Notes under the pieces: generated by a model
What the model saw: the letters and a program-made list of their open reading frames with translations, nothing else
Told to the model about the DNA's origin: nothing
Databases searched by the model: none
DNA from: Phlebopus portentosus
Lineage: Eukaryota > Basidiomycota > Agaricomycetes > Boletales > Boletinellaceae
Length of the DNA: 64,000 nt
Direction of reading: 5' to 3'
Assembly: GCA_037892935.1 (NCBI GenBank)
Contig: JAYXKI010000001.1
Location: 3,038,001 to 3,102,000, forward strand
In this document: in pieces, positions 36,480 through 46,970 of the stretch
Layout of the letters: each line of letters starts with the position of its first letter
Position numbering within the stretch: position 1 is the stretch's first letter
Made by a program: the position numbers and the translations under genes

Positions 36480-37452
36480 CTAGCATGTAGGACTGCCCCT
36501 GTCTGCCCACGCCATTACTGTATCTCTTCCTACAAGGTAAGACCTGAGGAAGGTTAATTCCGGCACCTGAATAGAGGTTAGCGGGACTGCGTGATGAGTG
36601 AACGTTAGAAGGGCGCGCCTGTCCTTCCACATCATATGTAATACCCTCGTTGCCAACGATAGTCGGACACACGGTCACAATGAGGCTATTCACGAGGCCG
36701 GATTGAAGGAATGACGATATGATCGAAGCACCTCCCTCGACCATCAGAGAATGTACTCCAATTTTCTGCAGCTCGATAATAAGAGCAGATAGGTCAAGTT
36801 TGCCTGAAGTTGTATTGGTCTGTTGTCAGCAAGTTCGAAGAGCAGATTCACCATTATTAGAAGGAATTGCAATAATCTTGACACCTTCGCCTGTAAGTCT
36901 TTTACGTCTTTCTTCAAAGTCATTATCGATGCCGATTAGTTCGGCGGAGGTAAAGATTGTTGGCTGCCTTCCTTTCCCGGTTTTGAAGTTATTCATTAGC
37001 CTTGAATCAAGACGGAATTTGAGGCTAGCGTCCAAAATGATCGGAAGTGGAATATCCCAACCACCATCCTCGGGTAGAAGCAAGCGGGCTTGTACCTAAT
37101 TGAACAACAGGTCCAGCATGACTCCTTCAGGTCGCAGACCTACTATTAAGCTGCGGATCATCGTTCAAGGCGGTATTGATCCCGACGAGGATAGCATCAT
37201 GCCTCGATCGCAGTCTGTACAAATTCTCAGTCTTTACACGCTTCAGATATGATTGGCGATTACATGACAGTACCTATGAGTCATGAACATACTTTCATTG
37301 CAACTGAGAATGAGCTGCTTGCCACCACGACCGGCAATTTTCGCGTCGAGAGACTGGGCAAAAGTCAAGGTGACATGGACAGACTCTGACCTCTGCAATG
37401 CGCGACTTGGCAAGACATCATCGAGGAAAGAAACAGCAGAACCATTGGACAT
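36480..37452 (-). CDS. RIB7: 2,5-diamino-6-ribosylamino-pyrimidinone 5'-phosphate reductase (riboflavin pathway)
   Basis: The enzyme reduces the ribosyl side chain in the second step of fungal riboflavin synthesis. It starts MSNGSAVSFLDDVLPSRA at 37452, then VHVTLTFAQSLDAKIAG (family motif T-x-S-x-D-G/A-K-I), HDAILVGINTALNDDPQL (the H-D-A-I-x-V-G-x-x-T signature), PLPIILDASLKFRLDSRL, VHSLMVEGGASIISSFLQSG and IVTVCPTIVGNEGITYDVEG. After a last short intron the end is LVGRDTVMAWADRGSPTC with stop at 36480-36482. About 270 residues. This ending is only seen if the 37-nt intron is removed, otherwise the frame runs on for 60 unrelated residues. Divergent to histone H4. Confidence 0.92.
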
Positions 37453-37504
37453 TGCATATATTTTGTCAGGTCCAGCTGCCTTGGTACTTCAGGATGTTGT
37501 TGTG

Positions 37505-37628
37505 TTGAAACTGCCCGACGCGCTTGTCACAACAATATACACTTTCACTACGGGCAATTTAGTATTTTACATCGGATGTTAAATGGATTGAAACTGCCCG
37601 ACGCGCTTGTCACAACAATATACACTTT
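37505..37628. repeat. 41-bp direct duplication in the RIB7-histone H4 promoter region
   Basis: The sequence beginning TTGAAACTGCCCGACGCGCT occurs identically (41 of 41 bases) at 37505-37545 and 37588-37628, offset by 83 bp. Both copies end in AATATACACTTT. The second copy is 142 bp before the H4 start codon, where histone promoter elements usually lie. Confidence 0.95.
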
Positions 37629-37770
37629 ACACAACAAGCCCTTGCACGTGATCCGTGTCTATAGAATAGACGCGCAACATAAACCACAAGTCGTTCCAAT
37701 CTCTCACCGCTACTACCACCACGTCCAACGCGTTCTTCTGAATCTCTAAGTAAAGTCTTAATTTTGCAAC

Positions 37771-38289
<519 letters not shown>

Positions 38290-38671
38290 TGGCGTCATCA
38301 TTGACGTGACTTGAATGTACGACCACCGATCTATGTCCTGTAACTCGATATCATTAACCCATTTGCTGCTCTTGGCTTCAATCACTACTAAGTGCCACGT
38401 CATACGAACTATGCAACTAATATTGTATTTGAAGAGGCGAGGTTACAGGTGATGAAGAAATATACTTATTTTGATGGTCTGATGGTTGTCACCAAGAAGA
38501 GCCTACGTCACTTCTTATTCAGGACATAAGGTACATCAAATATTTGAGAGTATGTTAACAAAAGAGAGCGGGTGATTAACAAGTGGGTATCGGTATGAAG
38601 CGTTCAAGAATTCTTTGCAATATCACTTTGTAAGTCCTCAAATGAGCCCTGCCAAGGCATGCTTTGCACGA
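38290..38671. other. Intergenic, convergent gene ends
   Basis: A 382-bp gap with 3' regions of H4 and the small secreted protein gene. No gene seen. Confidence 0.45.
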
Positions 38672-39378
38672 TTAGAGTACTACCCAAGCACCTGCTGCGA
38701 CACCACCAAGAACTGCCGCAAAACTTGTAACGAATGATGAGGACAGGGACCAAGGCTGGAGGGAGAGTGCTCCATTGTCATCGCTACAAAGGTTGTATTG
38801 ACGGTCAATACCATACAGAATTAACGTAAACCAAAAAGTCAAGATAAACGCACTTTTCGTCAACGACCGAGCTCGCCGCGGAGGCAGCAGCGCCGCCAGC
38901 ACTAGTTGCGACGGTAAATGCATGGCCCGCAATCGAAGTCACCGTACCTATATAATCATGACATAAATCATGTGAAAAAAAGAAAACATGGCAGGTCGAC
39001 GCACCAAAACCGTCCGTGGCAAGAGTCAAAACGTCGCCTCCTGCTTCGCTGAGTAGCGTCACCGCATCTCCGCCAATGTCTGTCACCTTCGTGAAGACCT
39101 CGCTCCCTAAAGTAAAGAGCATTAACATGCTATCCATGGTCTTGAGAAAGACTGCCTACCAATACTTGTAGCACCGTCCCAGGCGTCACCGGCAAGAGAA
39201 GTTGCACCATCGATTCCTTCACCAATGGCAGACGTAACGTCGTCTAGGGCTGTCATAGGTATGGATGCGTAAGAACGAATCCTTCTATCATTGCTAAACT
39301 GCGCTTACCATCTTGCGGGGCAGGGTTAGCTGCAGCGAGGGCCAGAGGTAGGAAGAAAACTGCCCGGTAGAAACGCAT
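38672..39378 (-). CDS. Small secreted, probably GPI-anchored protein with internal repeats
   Basis: Four or five short exons encode about 140 residues. The N-terminus MRFYRAVFFLPLALAAANPA is a signal peptide. The mature part is made of loosely repeated 13-16-residue units rich in Gly, Ala, Thr, such as SEVFTKVTDIGGDAVTLLSE and AGGDVLTLATDGFG and TVTSIAGHAFTVATSAGG. The C-terminus SSSFVTSFAAVLGGVAAGAW plus VVL is hydrophobic with no charged tail, as in GPI-attachment signals. No cysteine pairs and no enzyme family are recognisable. This kind of protein is common on fungal cell surfaces; its role is unknown. Start at 39378 was chosen from the signal peptide. Confidence 0.7.
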
Positions 39379-40284
39379 TTCTTTAATAATTTGGATAAAA
39401 CTTGATGAACAAGAAGAAGGACGAGACGCAGTGGTCAGAAGAAGGCGAGGACAGTAATTCGAAAATGGGCTCCATCGCTCCAGTGGTACTTATATATGAG
39501 CAGTGGAGCAACGCGCTCTGGGTGCAATTTTGAGCAAACCTTTTCAAGCGAAGCCGGCAAAGCACTGCACATCAAATCGGGGACTTCTTATTACGTAATT
39601 TATTTTCCTCTCGGTATTGACATGAGATTTTTGCTCGTTTTCCATTTACCGATGAATGACTTTGCTTCTCGAGGTGACGACGAATGGCCTTGGCGTTCCA
39701 TCACTCAACCAACCAACCGACGAAGAAAAAAGAGGACTAGGTTGTGAGGAATAAGTACTGCAGCCTGCTCAGTCTTGAAGGGGCTGTGCACCGACATCTT
39801 TCCGACGACATCTTTCCGACACAGATTCGCCGCAGCAGCTGACATGCAAAAATAACGCTCTGTGTTTCTTGGCAAAACGTACTCCAAAGCATGACGCACG
39901 GAGAGCGGTGTCTTCAATGTTGCAGTTATGCTGCAGTGCTTGGTCACAGTCTGTACAGTGTGAAGCAGATTGAAGCTGAAACGCGCTGACGGAATTATTC
40001 AGAGTTTGGCCAATGATAAAACAGATCTGACAGACAGACAGTCCGACAATCGATTGCTGTGGGAGAAAGTCGTGCTGCTAATCCAAAGGCAAATACGAAG
40101 CGCTGACCACACCACAGTTGAACGCGTCACATGGTGCCAGACCTGTGCTGCCGCTGCCAACACTTTTACTTATCGGTTCTCAAGTCTGATCATTCACAAG
40201 CTCAATAAGTGTCGTGCTTTAGCACGTATTTGTTCCATTTACGCAGGATAGATTTGAGTAGAAACAAAGGATTGAACATGTTGA
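39379..40284. other. Long intergenic
   Basis: About 900 bp between the small secreted protein promoter and the COX6A 3' end. It contains a perfect 14-bp tandem pair (CGACATCTTTCCGA) at 39792-39819. No coding exon chain was seen. Confidence 0.45.
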
Positions 40285-40956
40285 CTACGCGTCAGCAGTC
40301 AAGTCTTTATTGGTCTATAAATATATATGAGTAAAGGAACTGTCAGTTCCGACACTCTGAGAGAATCAATCATAAAGGCGTACATGAGCGTTAAAGAAAA
40401 GCGAATTCGCGCCCCATGGGAAAGGCTTTGCACGCTTGTTGAGATAGTCATATGCCGGAACGGGAGGAAGCTCGCCACCATGTTCCGCTCTGATGTGCGC
40501 TTCGTGTTCGGCATGCTCAGATTCAACGCGGTATACCCAGAGGGTACCGAGGAGGGCTAGCAGATAATGTCAGCAAGTTGCCTCGAAATAGTTCTTGATA
40601 TATTTTTTGGCGTACTCGTTGGAACCGCGACGAAGAAGCTGGATGACATGTGAACTTCGATGAAGCGATTTGAAGGATGACTGAACTCACCTGATCTTCC
40701 TCCACAAATTAGTCGTTTCTGTAGCGCAAGAGCAGAGATACGTTGTAAATAGCTGCACTTCGAAAAAAAAAAAAGGAGAATGACGACCTTCAGCGTGGTG
40801 CTCAATATTCTTCTTGAACTCGATCCATTCCTTCGTAGGCTTTCCTTCAAGGACGAGTTGCTCAACCTGGCCGGCATGTGCAGCGAAGCCACGCGAAGCA
40901 CGAATGGCACGACTAGGTGCGGATCGCGCTACGGTAGTTGAAAATGTACGAAGCAT
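40285..40956 (-). CDS. Cytochrome c oxidase subunit VIa (Cox13 homologue)
   Basis: A nuclear-encoded subunit of mitochondrial complex IV. It begins MLRTFSTTVARSAPSRAIRA, a basic serine-rich mitochondrial targeting sequence, followed by EWIEFKKNIEHHAE. Four introns separate the rest: TTNLWRKIS, then FFVAVPTTLLGTLWVYRVES (the membrane helix), EHAEHEAHIRAEHGGELPPV, YDYLNKRAKPFPWGANSLFF and TNKDLTADA. These blocks (W-R-K-I-S-F, E-H-x-E-H, K-P-F-P-W-G-x-x-S-L-F-F) are family hallmarks. About 135 residues. Stop TAG at 40285-40287. An open frame upstream of 40956 begins at a non-ATG codon. Antisense open frames here are shadows. Confidence 0.93.
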
Positions 40957-41408
40957 TGGATTCACTGCAAAGAGCAACACGACGATGGAGACGAAGGTCA
41001 AGCAGAGTGAGTTAGTTGAGTGCGGTAAAGCCAGGAATCAAACCGGAACGTTCCGAATCTTACGTAATTATATTCCCGATGTTTGGTTTTGTTTACGTAC
41101 GTAGGACTCCCGGAGACCCGGATTTGATACTAATGATCTACACCCAGCCTCAAGGCTATGCACTGCTGCGCAACTCATACTTCGACACTGCGGACGGACA
41201 GTGAAAAGTCTCTGTAATCTCCTTTAATCTCTCATGCGGCCGGAGGGCACGAGAGTCCGTTTCGACGTGACCAGTCCGAGGCTGCTTCTTTCTTACAATT
41301 CAACGGTTTTGGTTCTGTGTAACCATCATCTTTTGTAGTTTTCATGCAGATTCATGTTCCGGTCGCATACTTGCTCTCGTTTAGAGGGTAGGACCTCAGA
41401 AATAGCTC
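40957..41408. other. Intergenic, COX6A promoter side
   Basis: A 452-bp gap upstream of COX6A. Nothing recognised beyond possible promoter sequence. Confidence 0.4.
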
Positions 41409-41615
41409 TTAGAATATTCTCAGCGTCTTGCGTCGTATCCGAGCTGCGGATGAACCACAGGCTGTGCTAACCTTGAGGAGTCTCTTGCTGAGTATATCCC
41501 GGGACATTACTCTCCGTATACCATACTGCTGCGCGCGCTCGATGGATTCCTTGTAGCTTTCTGATGCTTGCGTTTCATTTGTGCTTTGCGATGCAGTGAC
41601 GGCGGATCCATCCAT
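41409..41615 (-). CDS. Small hypothetical protein, possible
   Basis: A 68-codon frame from ATG at 41615 that reads MDGSAVTASQSTNETQAS and then a charged, helix-prone segment YGIRRVMSRDILSKRLLK. Its start is 74 bp from the divergent thioesterase gene start, so the ATG sits where a real gene start would be expected. I do not recognise a family. The end is uncertain: a splice after LLK could change the last residues, but the nearest acceptor gives an implausibly short intron. Confidence 0.3.
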   Translation of the reverse strand: MDGSAVTASQSTNETQASESYKESIERAQQYGIRRVMSRDILSKRLLKVSTACGSSAARIRRKTLRIF

Positions 41616-41688
41616 CAGCTAGAGCTAATATATAGTGAATCTGACGCTTCTCCCTGGCAATCTCTCATCCGTATTGCGACCCTTCGCG

Positions 41689-42560
41689 ATGGTCACGACC
41701 ACGTCGAGTTCTGAGGAGGTTGATGTGACGGTTGTATCTTCTACCCAAGAACATACTGCGACTATCATTTTTTGTCATGTACTTATTGCTTATAATTCAA
41801 TCCCTGACATGAATGTGTACTAAAACGTTGACATCAATGCAGGGATTGGGTCAATCCATTTCTCAATACGATCTGGATATCGAGTTTTTAGCGCAGCGGC
41901 TACCATTCGTTAAATGGGTCCGTCCACAAGCGTGAGTCGCTTGTCGTTCTCCTGCAGCTCGTCTTCTGATGTCCTCATAGGCGAGAGCAACGATTGACGT
42001 ACTATGGCAATTCTCGACAACCAAGCTGGTTTAACATATGCCAACTGCCTCCGCGAGTGGACGAGTTTGACGAGGTCGGCATCGTTGAATCCATCTCAGT
42101 AATTGAACAACTCATTCTTGGAGAGGTTCATAGTGGGCTCGATCCCAAGAGAATTATCCTTGTAGGGTTTAGCCAGGGTGCCGCTCTATGTCTAATGACG
42201 GCGCTGACTACTCTGCATGATCTCGGTGGTGTGGGGAGCTTGTCTGGTTGGATACCCCATCCTATTCGTGAGGCAAGTGTAGTTCCTCATGAGGCGCATC
42301 TAGGCAGGATTTAACAATACCAATTGAAGAATATAATGTATATTGATCCGAGTCTTCCGATATTCTGGGCTCATGGGAGGGCCGATACCGAGATACCCAT
42401 CCAATACGCGAGGAACAGCATCGAGTTCCTTGAACAGCGATTATGTATGAACGAGGAGAATCTACGTTTCATCGAATATGCAGACCTACAGCATGAGGTT
42501 ACGGAGGATGTATTGAGGGATCTTGCACAATGGGTGTTAGACGTCTTGGATTTTTCGTAA
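41689..42560 (+). CDS. Acyl-protein thioesterase / carboxylesterase-like alpha/beta hydrolase
   Basis: Related to Apt1, which removes palmitate from proteins. ATG at 41689 gives MVTTTSSSEEVDVTVVSSTQ, then HTATIIFCHGLGQSISQYDL with the oxyanion H-G-L-G. Other family blocks are WVRPQA, QPSWFNICQLPPRVDEFDE, the nucleophile in RIILVGFSQGAALCLMTA, LSGWIPH, the aspartate in IFWAHGRADTEIP and a histidine in EYADLQHEV. About 245 residues. Three introns, the last of which (42273-42329) fits the frame only with a GC donor. The region after the histidine is shortened relative to Apt1 but the triad is complete. Substrate is not predictable. Confidence 0.83.
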
Positions 42561-42765
42561 ACAACATCGTGCAGGACACTGGTGGTTACGAGGATTTTGG
42601 AATGCAATGCACTTTAATAATTTGTGAAGTAGATCATAGACTTGGTGATCGACAGATCGCCGTTCCCGTCTTCCAGTTTTCAGAGTCAGATCTTCACGAC
42701 CTGATCAGTCCATGCAATGTACTCGAATATTTCTTTCAAGCCTACGTCGAACTTATTACCGCGCC

Positions 42766-44905
42766 ATGGCGACGCAAGTCTCCTTTAATAGTCTCTTCAG
42801 AGAAAAGCCCATTCCTGTTCCTTCTGAACTTGAAGTGAATCTTACCCCAAAGGAGGACCAGCTCTGCACTCTACTAGACGAATGCAAGCAACATTTAGCG
42901 AGCAAAGGGCAGAGCGTTGAATGCAGAATAAGTGGAGGATGGGTCAGAGACAAGGTGTGCCAGGCGCTTCATGAACTGTGACTCATTTGAACATTAGTTC
43001 TACATTCCTCAGCTGCTCGGTGCTCAAAGCAACGACATTGATATTGCACTGTCAAATATTATGGGTGTCTCTTTTGCAGAACAATTCGTCAAATTTGTTA
43101 AATCGAAAGATTTGCCTGTCAAGACTGTAGCCACTATCGCGCGGAATCCTGAGCAGTCAAAGCACCTTGAAACAGCACGAACCACTGTTCTGGACACAGA
43201 GATTGACTTCGTCAACCTACGAAGTGAATCTTATGCGGATAATAGTCGTATTCCGACCGAAATTGTGCGTGCAACTCTATTTTCCCTCGGAATAAACTAT
43301 TTCTTATCCTACTTGCAATCAAGTAGAAGCTAGGCACCCCGCTTGAAGATGCTCTCAGACGCGATGCGACAATAAACGCAATGTTCTATAATGTCCATAC
43401 ACGATCTGTCGAAGATCTTACGGAAAAGGTTTGCATGATACTTCATTCAATTTGTAAGCTGGTGGAAATAAACCTCAACCTGAAGGGATTAGACGATCTC
43501 CGCAATGGCATTATCCGCACTCCCATGACACCTTTCGAGACCTTCAGGGATGACCCACTTCGAGTACTCCGCTGTATTCGTTTCGCAAGCCGATTTGGTT
43601 TTAAACTGGTGGAAGAGGTCGAGGAATCTATGCAAAATGTGGAAATTCAGGTGAGGACTGTAATCTTCCTTGTATATTGACAGTCCCCATCAACTTCTGC
43701 AGGCTGCCATTGTCTCCAAAATCAGCAGGGAGCGAATAGGAGAAGAACTGGACAAGATGATGAAAGGTACTATTAATAATATATCTGAAGAGTATGGGTT
43801 CACCTGTGTCTGCGAAGGCCGCGATCCACTTCATTCAATCCGTCTCATAGCATCCTTGGATCTGTACTCGTCAATCACTGCTGTCCCAGCTTCAATTTCA
43901 TCGACATTCACGACTTCTCCTGCTTCCACGTCCTCCGCTCTTGGCGCTGCTATTATCCTCCATGCCGCTCTGTCGTCTTCATTCTCTGATATGCTCAGCA
44001 TCCCATCGTTGCACCCTCTTCTACTCTCACACGTTGATCGTGACAAAACTCTTTGTCCTCGTCTTTTCCTTGCGACGTTGATGATGCCTTATGCGGACGT
44101 TCAGTATCTGACTCCGAAAAAGAAGACTCGAGCGCCAGCTGTGGAAGTCGTTATTCGAGAAGGCCTCAAACTCGGGTTACAGAATCATTACGCAGATGGA
44201 GTTCCAGCATTCTTCGCTGCAGCAGAAGTGTTGCGTGGAGTTGAGATTAGCAACTTTGAAGGACCTAATGAACGATCCCGGATAGGTGAGTGTATTCTCC
44301 TTACTGACCGAATTCGACGTGTACTTAGCTTCCCGAACTCAGGCTCATTATTGCGAACGAAATCGGTTCATAACGCAAACACGGGTTCTCACTGGACTTC
44401 GTCAATTCTCTTCACGATTATACGAGAGTTGACTACTCTTTGGGATGCGAGTAAGGACACTTTCGATGGTGAACCATGCCTCTGAGTTGAACGAGCGCTT
44501 GACTCATTGATAACCTTAGTAGAGCGAGCTGCACCAATCGTGGATCGATTTAATAGGTTCCTTCAGCGTGTCCAAGAGCTCAAACTGCCTGACTCGATTG
44601 ATGACAAGCCTCTGTTAAATGTAAGTCTCCTCACTATAACAAGCGAAAGTCGTACTGACAGAACGTGCTTTAAGGGCAATGAGATCGTCTGGCTCTTAGG
44701 CGCAACTCGACCAGGTGTCTGGACAGGAAGCGTTCTCGCACGTGTCTCCGAGTGGGCACTCGATCACCCAGAAGGAACAAAAGACGCGTGCGCAGCATGG
44801 TTAAAAGCCGAGCACGAAGCTGGACGAATAGATATTGGAAACATTTCAGCGATGAGCGCAAAAGGTCATCGAGCAAAGAAGCCAAAAGTAACAGATGCGT
44901 CTTAA
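42766..44905 (+). CDS. CCA1: tRNA CCA-adding nucleotidyltransferase
   Basis: The enzyme adds CCA to the 3' end of nuclear and mitochondrial tRNAs. From ATG 42766 (MATQVSFNSLFREKPIPVP) the class II motifs are in order: RISGGWVRDK (motif A, GG-x-V-R-D), SNDIDIALSNI (catalytic D-x-D), ALRRDATINAMFYN (motif with R-R-D), GLDDLRNGIIRTPM, FRDDPLRVLRCIRFASRFGF (motifs D/E). Six or more introns. The C-terminal domain continues RDPLHSIRLIASLDLYSSIT and ends HRAKKPKVTDAS at 44905. About 620 residues, slightly longer than yeast. A mitochondrial targeting function would require alternative starts, not assessed. Converges with Nup54. Confidence 0.93.
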
Positions 44906-45001
44906 GTGTTAGAATAGATAGATACATCCTGATATGGACAGCGCTATATAATGCATTCATAATCATATCGGTTGCATGCGAAGCTGGATCATGTCAACAG
45001 A

Positions 45002-46813
45002 CTATTGTAATTTTCGCACTGAAGCACCAAGAAGGACTTGGCTGGCCTGTGGATTCGAGAAAGCATCTGGCTCACGCTCCTGAGCTGGTTTCCCGAGGAT
45101 TATATCAAGGTCTCTCTGGTGTCCCTTCACGATTTTGATTAGGTGCGCAATACCGTTCTGCTGATCAGCCAAGATCTAGATGCGACCAAGAAATCAGAAT
45201 TGCCTGTTGAACGAAGAGAAGTGTCTCCTTACCTGTGTCAGTCGTTGCATACCCTCCGAATCAACCACGGCCCATTCAACATTGCTTTCGCTGTTCTTTC
45301 GTTCGCGCTCTTTTTCCGCTTCGATTGCACCGAGTATAGCCCATAATTCACTCAATTTGCCTTTCAATCGACCAATACCACCAGGTCTTCGAATTTCCTC
45401 ATCGATACTTTCAAGAACGGATCTCAATGCTTCTTCCTCAGGTCGGATTGAAGAAGAGCGAACTGAGGGAATGAGAAGGTGGAGATGCTGTACTAGTCTG
45501 ACCAGCCGCTGCTGGAGTTGGATTTGAACCGCCGCTGCCCGCTGGAGGCGAGGTGCATTTGTGGATGAATGCGCAGAAGTTAGTGCGGCTATCCGCGTTT
45601 TCAGTTCTTTGAGCTTTTCTTGGTGAGCAGCTGCTTGTGAGCGTTGCGCTTCTACGCGCTTCTGCAAATCATCGAAGCCAACGGCAAGAGCTGGTACAAA
45701 GCTGGAAACATATTGTTCCATTACGAGCCGAACTGTGAACGAAAAGATTACGCACCAGGACGGATCAGGGTTTTCACGGATGGCTTTCTGCCACAAAGCG
45801 TCGTTCGTAGCGTTTGGTGGCCGGCCATATAGATGGACTTGACTAGGATCGACAAGATTGTAGAAAATGTGCTATAGCTTCGTTAGATACTCCAAAGCTA
45901 CTATCTGAAGACGACATACCTGGAATCGACATTGAGGGGAACTGGGATCCCATGCCTGAGCAACCGCCTCTATCCGTTGCACGAGATTGACGAACTGCGC
46001 CTGAGCACTATCTCCTTGTTGTTGGCTTTGCATTAGAGAAGTCCTGCCTGCGAATAGGCCAGACGTTGATGCTCCAGCATTCGGTGCACCCATGAGCGAG
46101 CTACCTGGTTGAGTGCTGCCAAGCAAGCCAAATCCACCGGTAGTGTTCGGAGCAGGATTTGTGGTCGACTGTCCAAAGTTGCTGAACAACCCGGTCGGCT
46201 GAGGCTGAGGCTGCGCTGTCGACTGGCCGAAAAGGGATGTCATAGGCTGTTGTTGCTGTTGCTGCTGTATTTGAGGTTGTCCAAACAGCGAAGTTGTCCC
46301 AGCAGGTTGCTGGTTCTGTTGTTGTCCGAATAAGCCAGTAGACGGTTGACTTGGATTGGCTGCTGATGCTCCAAACGGACCTGTTCCACCTGTGGGCGCC
46401 ATACTCGCACCAAACGCTCCTGTCGGGTTGCTTTGCGTGCCCGCATTTGTATTGGAACTAAATCCGCCAAACAAAGAACTAGTCGCCGGCTGAGTCGTGC
46501 TCGTATTGGTACCCGTGCCAGTTGCACTTCCATACAACGGTTTCCCGCCGAACAAAGAGCTGGTCCCCGTGTTCGCGGTCGGAAACAGAGACGGGCCTCC
46601 GGCAGATGTCCCAGGCTGCTGCTGTTGCTGTTGTGCAGGCTGCTGCCCTTGCGTCTGATTTTGGGTCTGGCCAAACGAACCAAATAGATTTGTGGCTTGC
46701 TGAGGTTGCGCGTTCGTCGTCGGATTCGTCGGATTCGCATTGGCATTTCCGAACGAACCAAAGGCAGAGCCAGTCGCAGGCTTGCCAAACGCGCTCCCAC
46801 CGAACATACTCAT
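45002..46813 (-). CDS. FG nucleoporin Nup54/Nup57
   Basis: A central-channel component of the nuclear pore. ATG at 46813 gives MSMFGGSAFGKPATGSAFGS, followed by about 290 residues of FG, GLFG and Q-rich repeats (for example TGLFGQQQNQQPAGTTSLFG). The C-terminal half is the Nup54 helical domain: FVNLVQRIEAVAQAWDPSSP, HIFYNLVDPSQVHLYGRPPN (a family signature), ALWQKAIRENPDPSW, then GFDDLQKRVEAQ and long coiled helices, IGRLKGKLSELWAILGAIEA, and after the last intron ILADQQNGIAHLIKIV. Ends VRKLQ at 45002. About 540 residues. The poly-Q runs are CAA/CAG microsatellite-like and may vary in length. Confidence 0.92.
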
Positions 46814-46970
46814 CGCGAAGGGAATGCGCAACAGTGCCGAGCAAAACGGAAAGAAAGATGAGGGCGCGTTGTGACACGCGCGGAGTTTGATTATCTCACG
46901 CGTTAGGAATCGGCGAACAAAATTAAATACAATTGCTATTCTATTGTATGCATCAACATGAAACCATAGT

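Noticed and set aside
39792..39819. A perfect 14-bp tandem duplication as a possible regulatory element.
   Set aside because: Only two units, far from gene starts, no further support.
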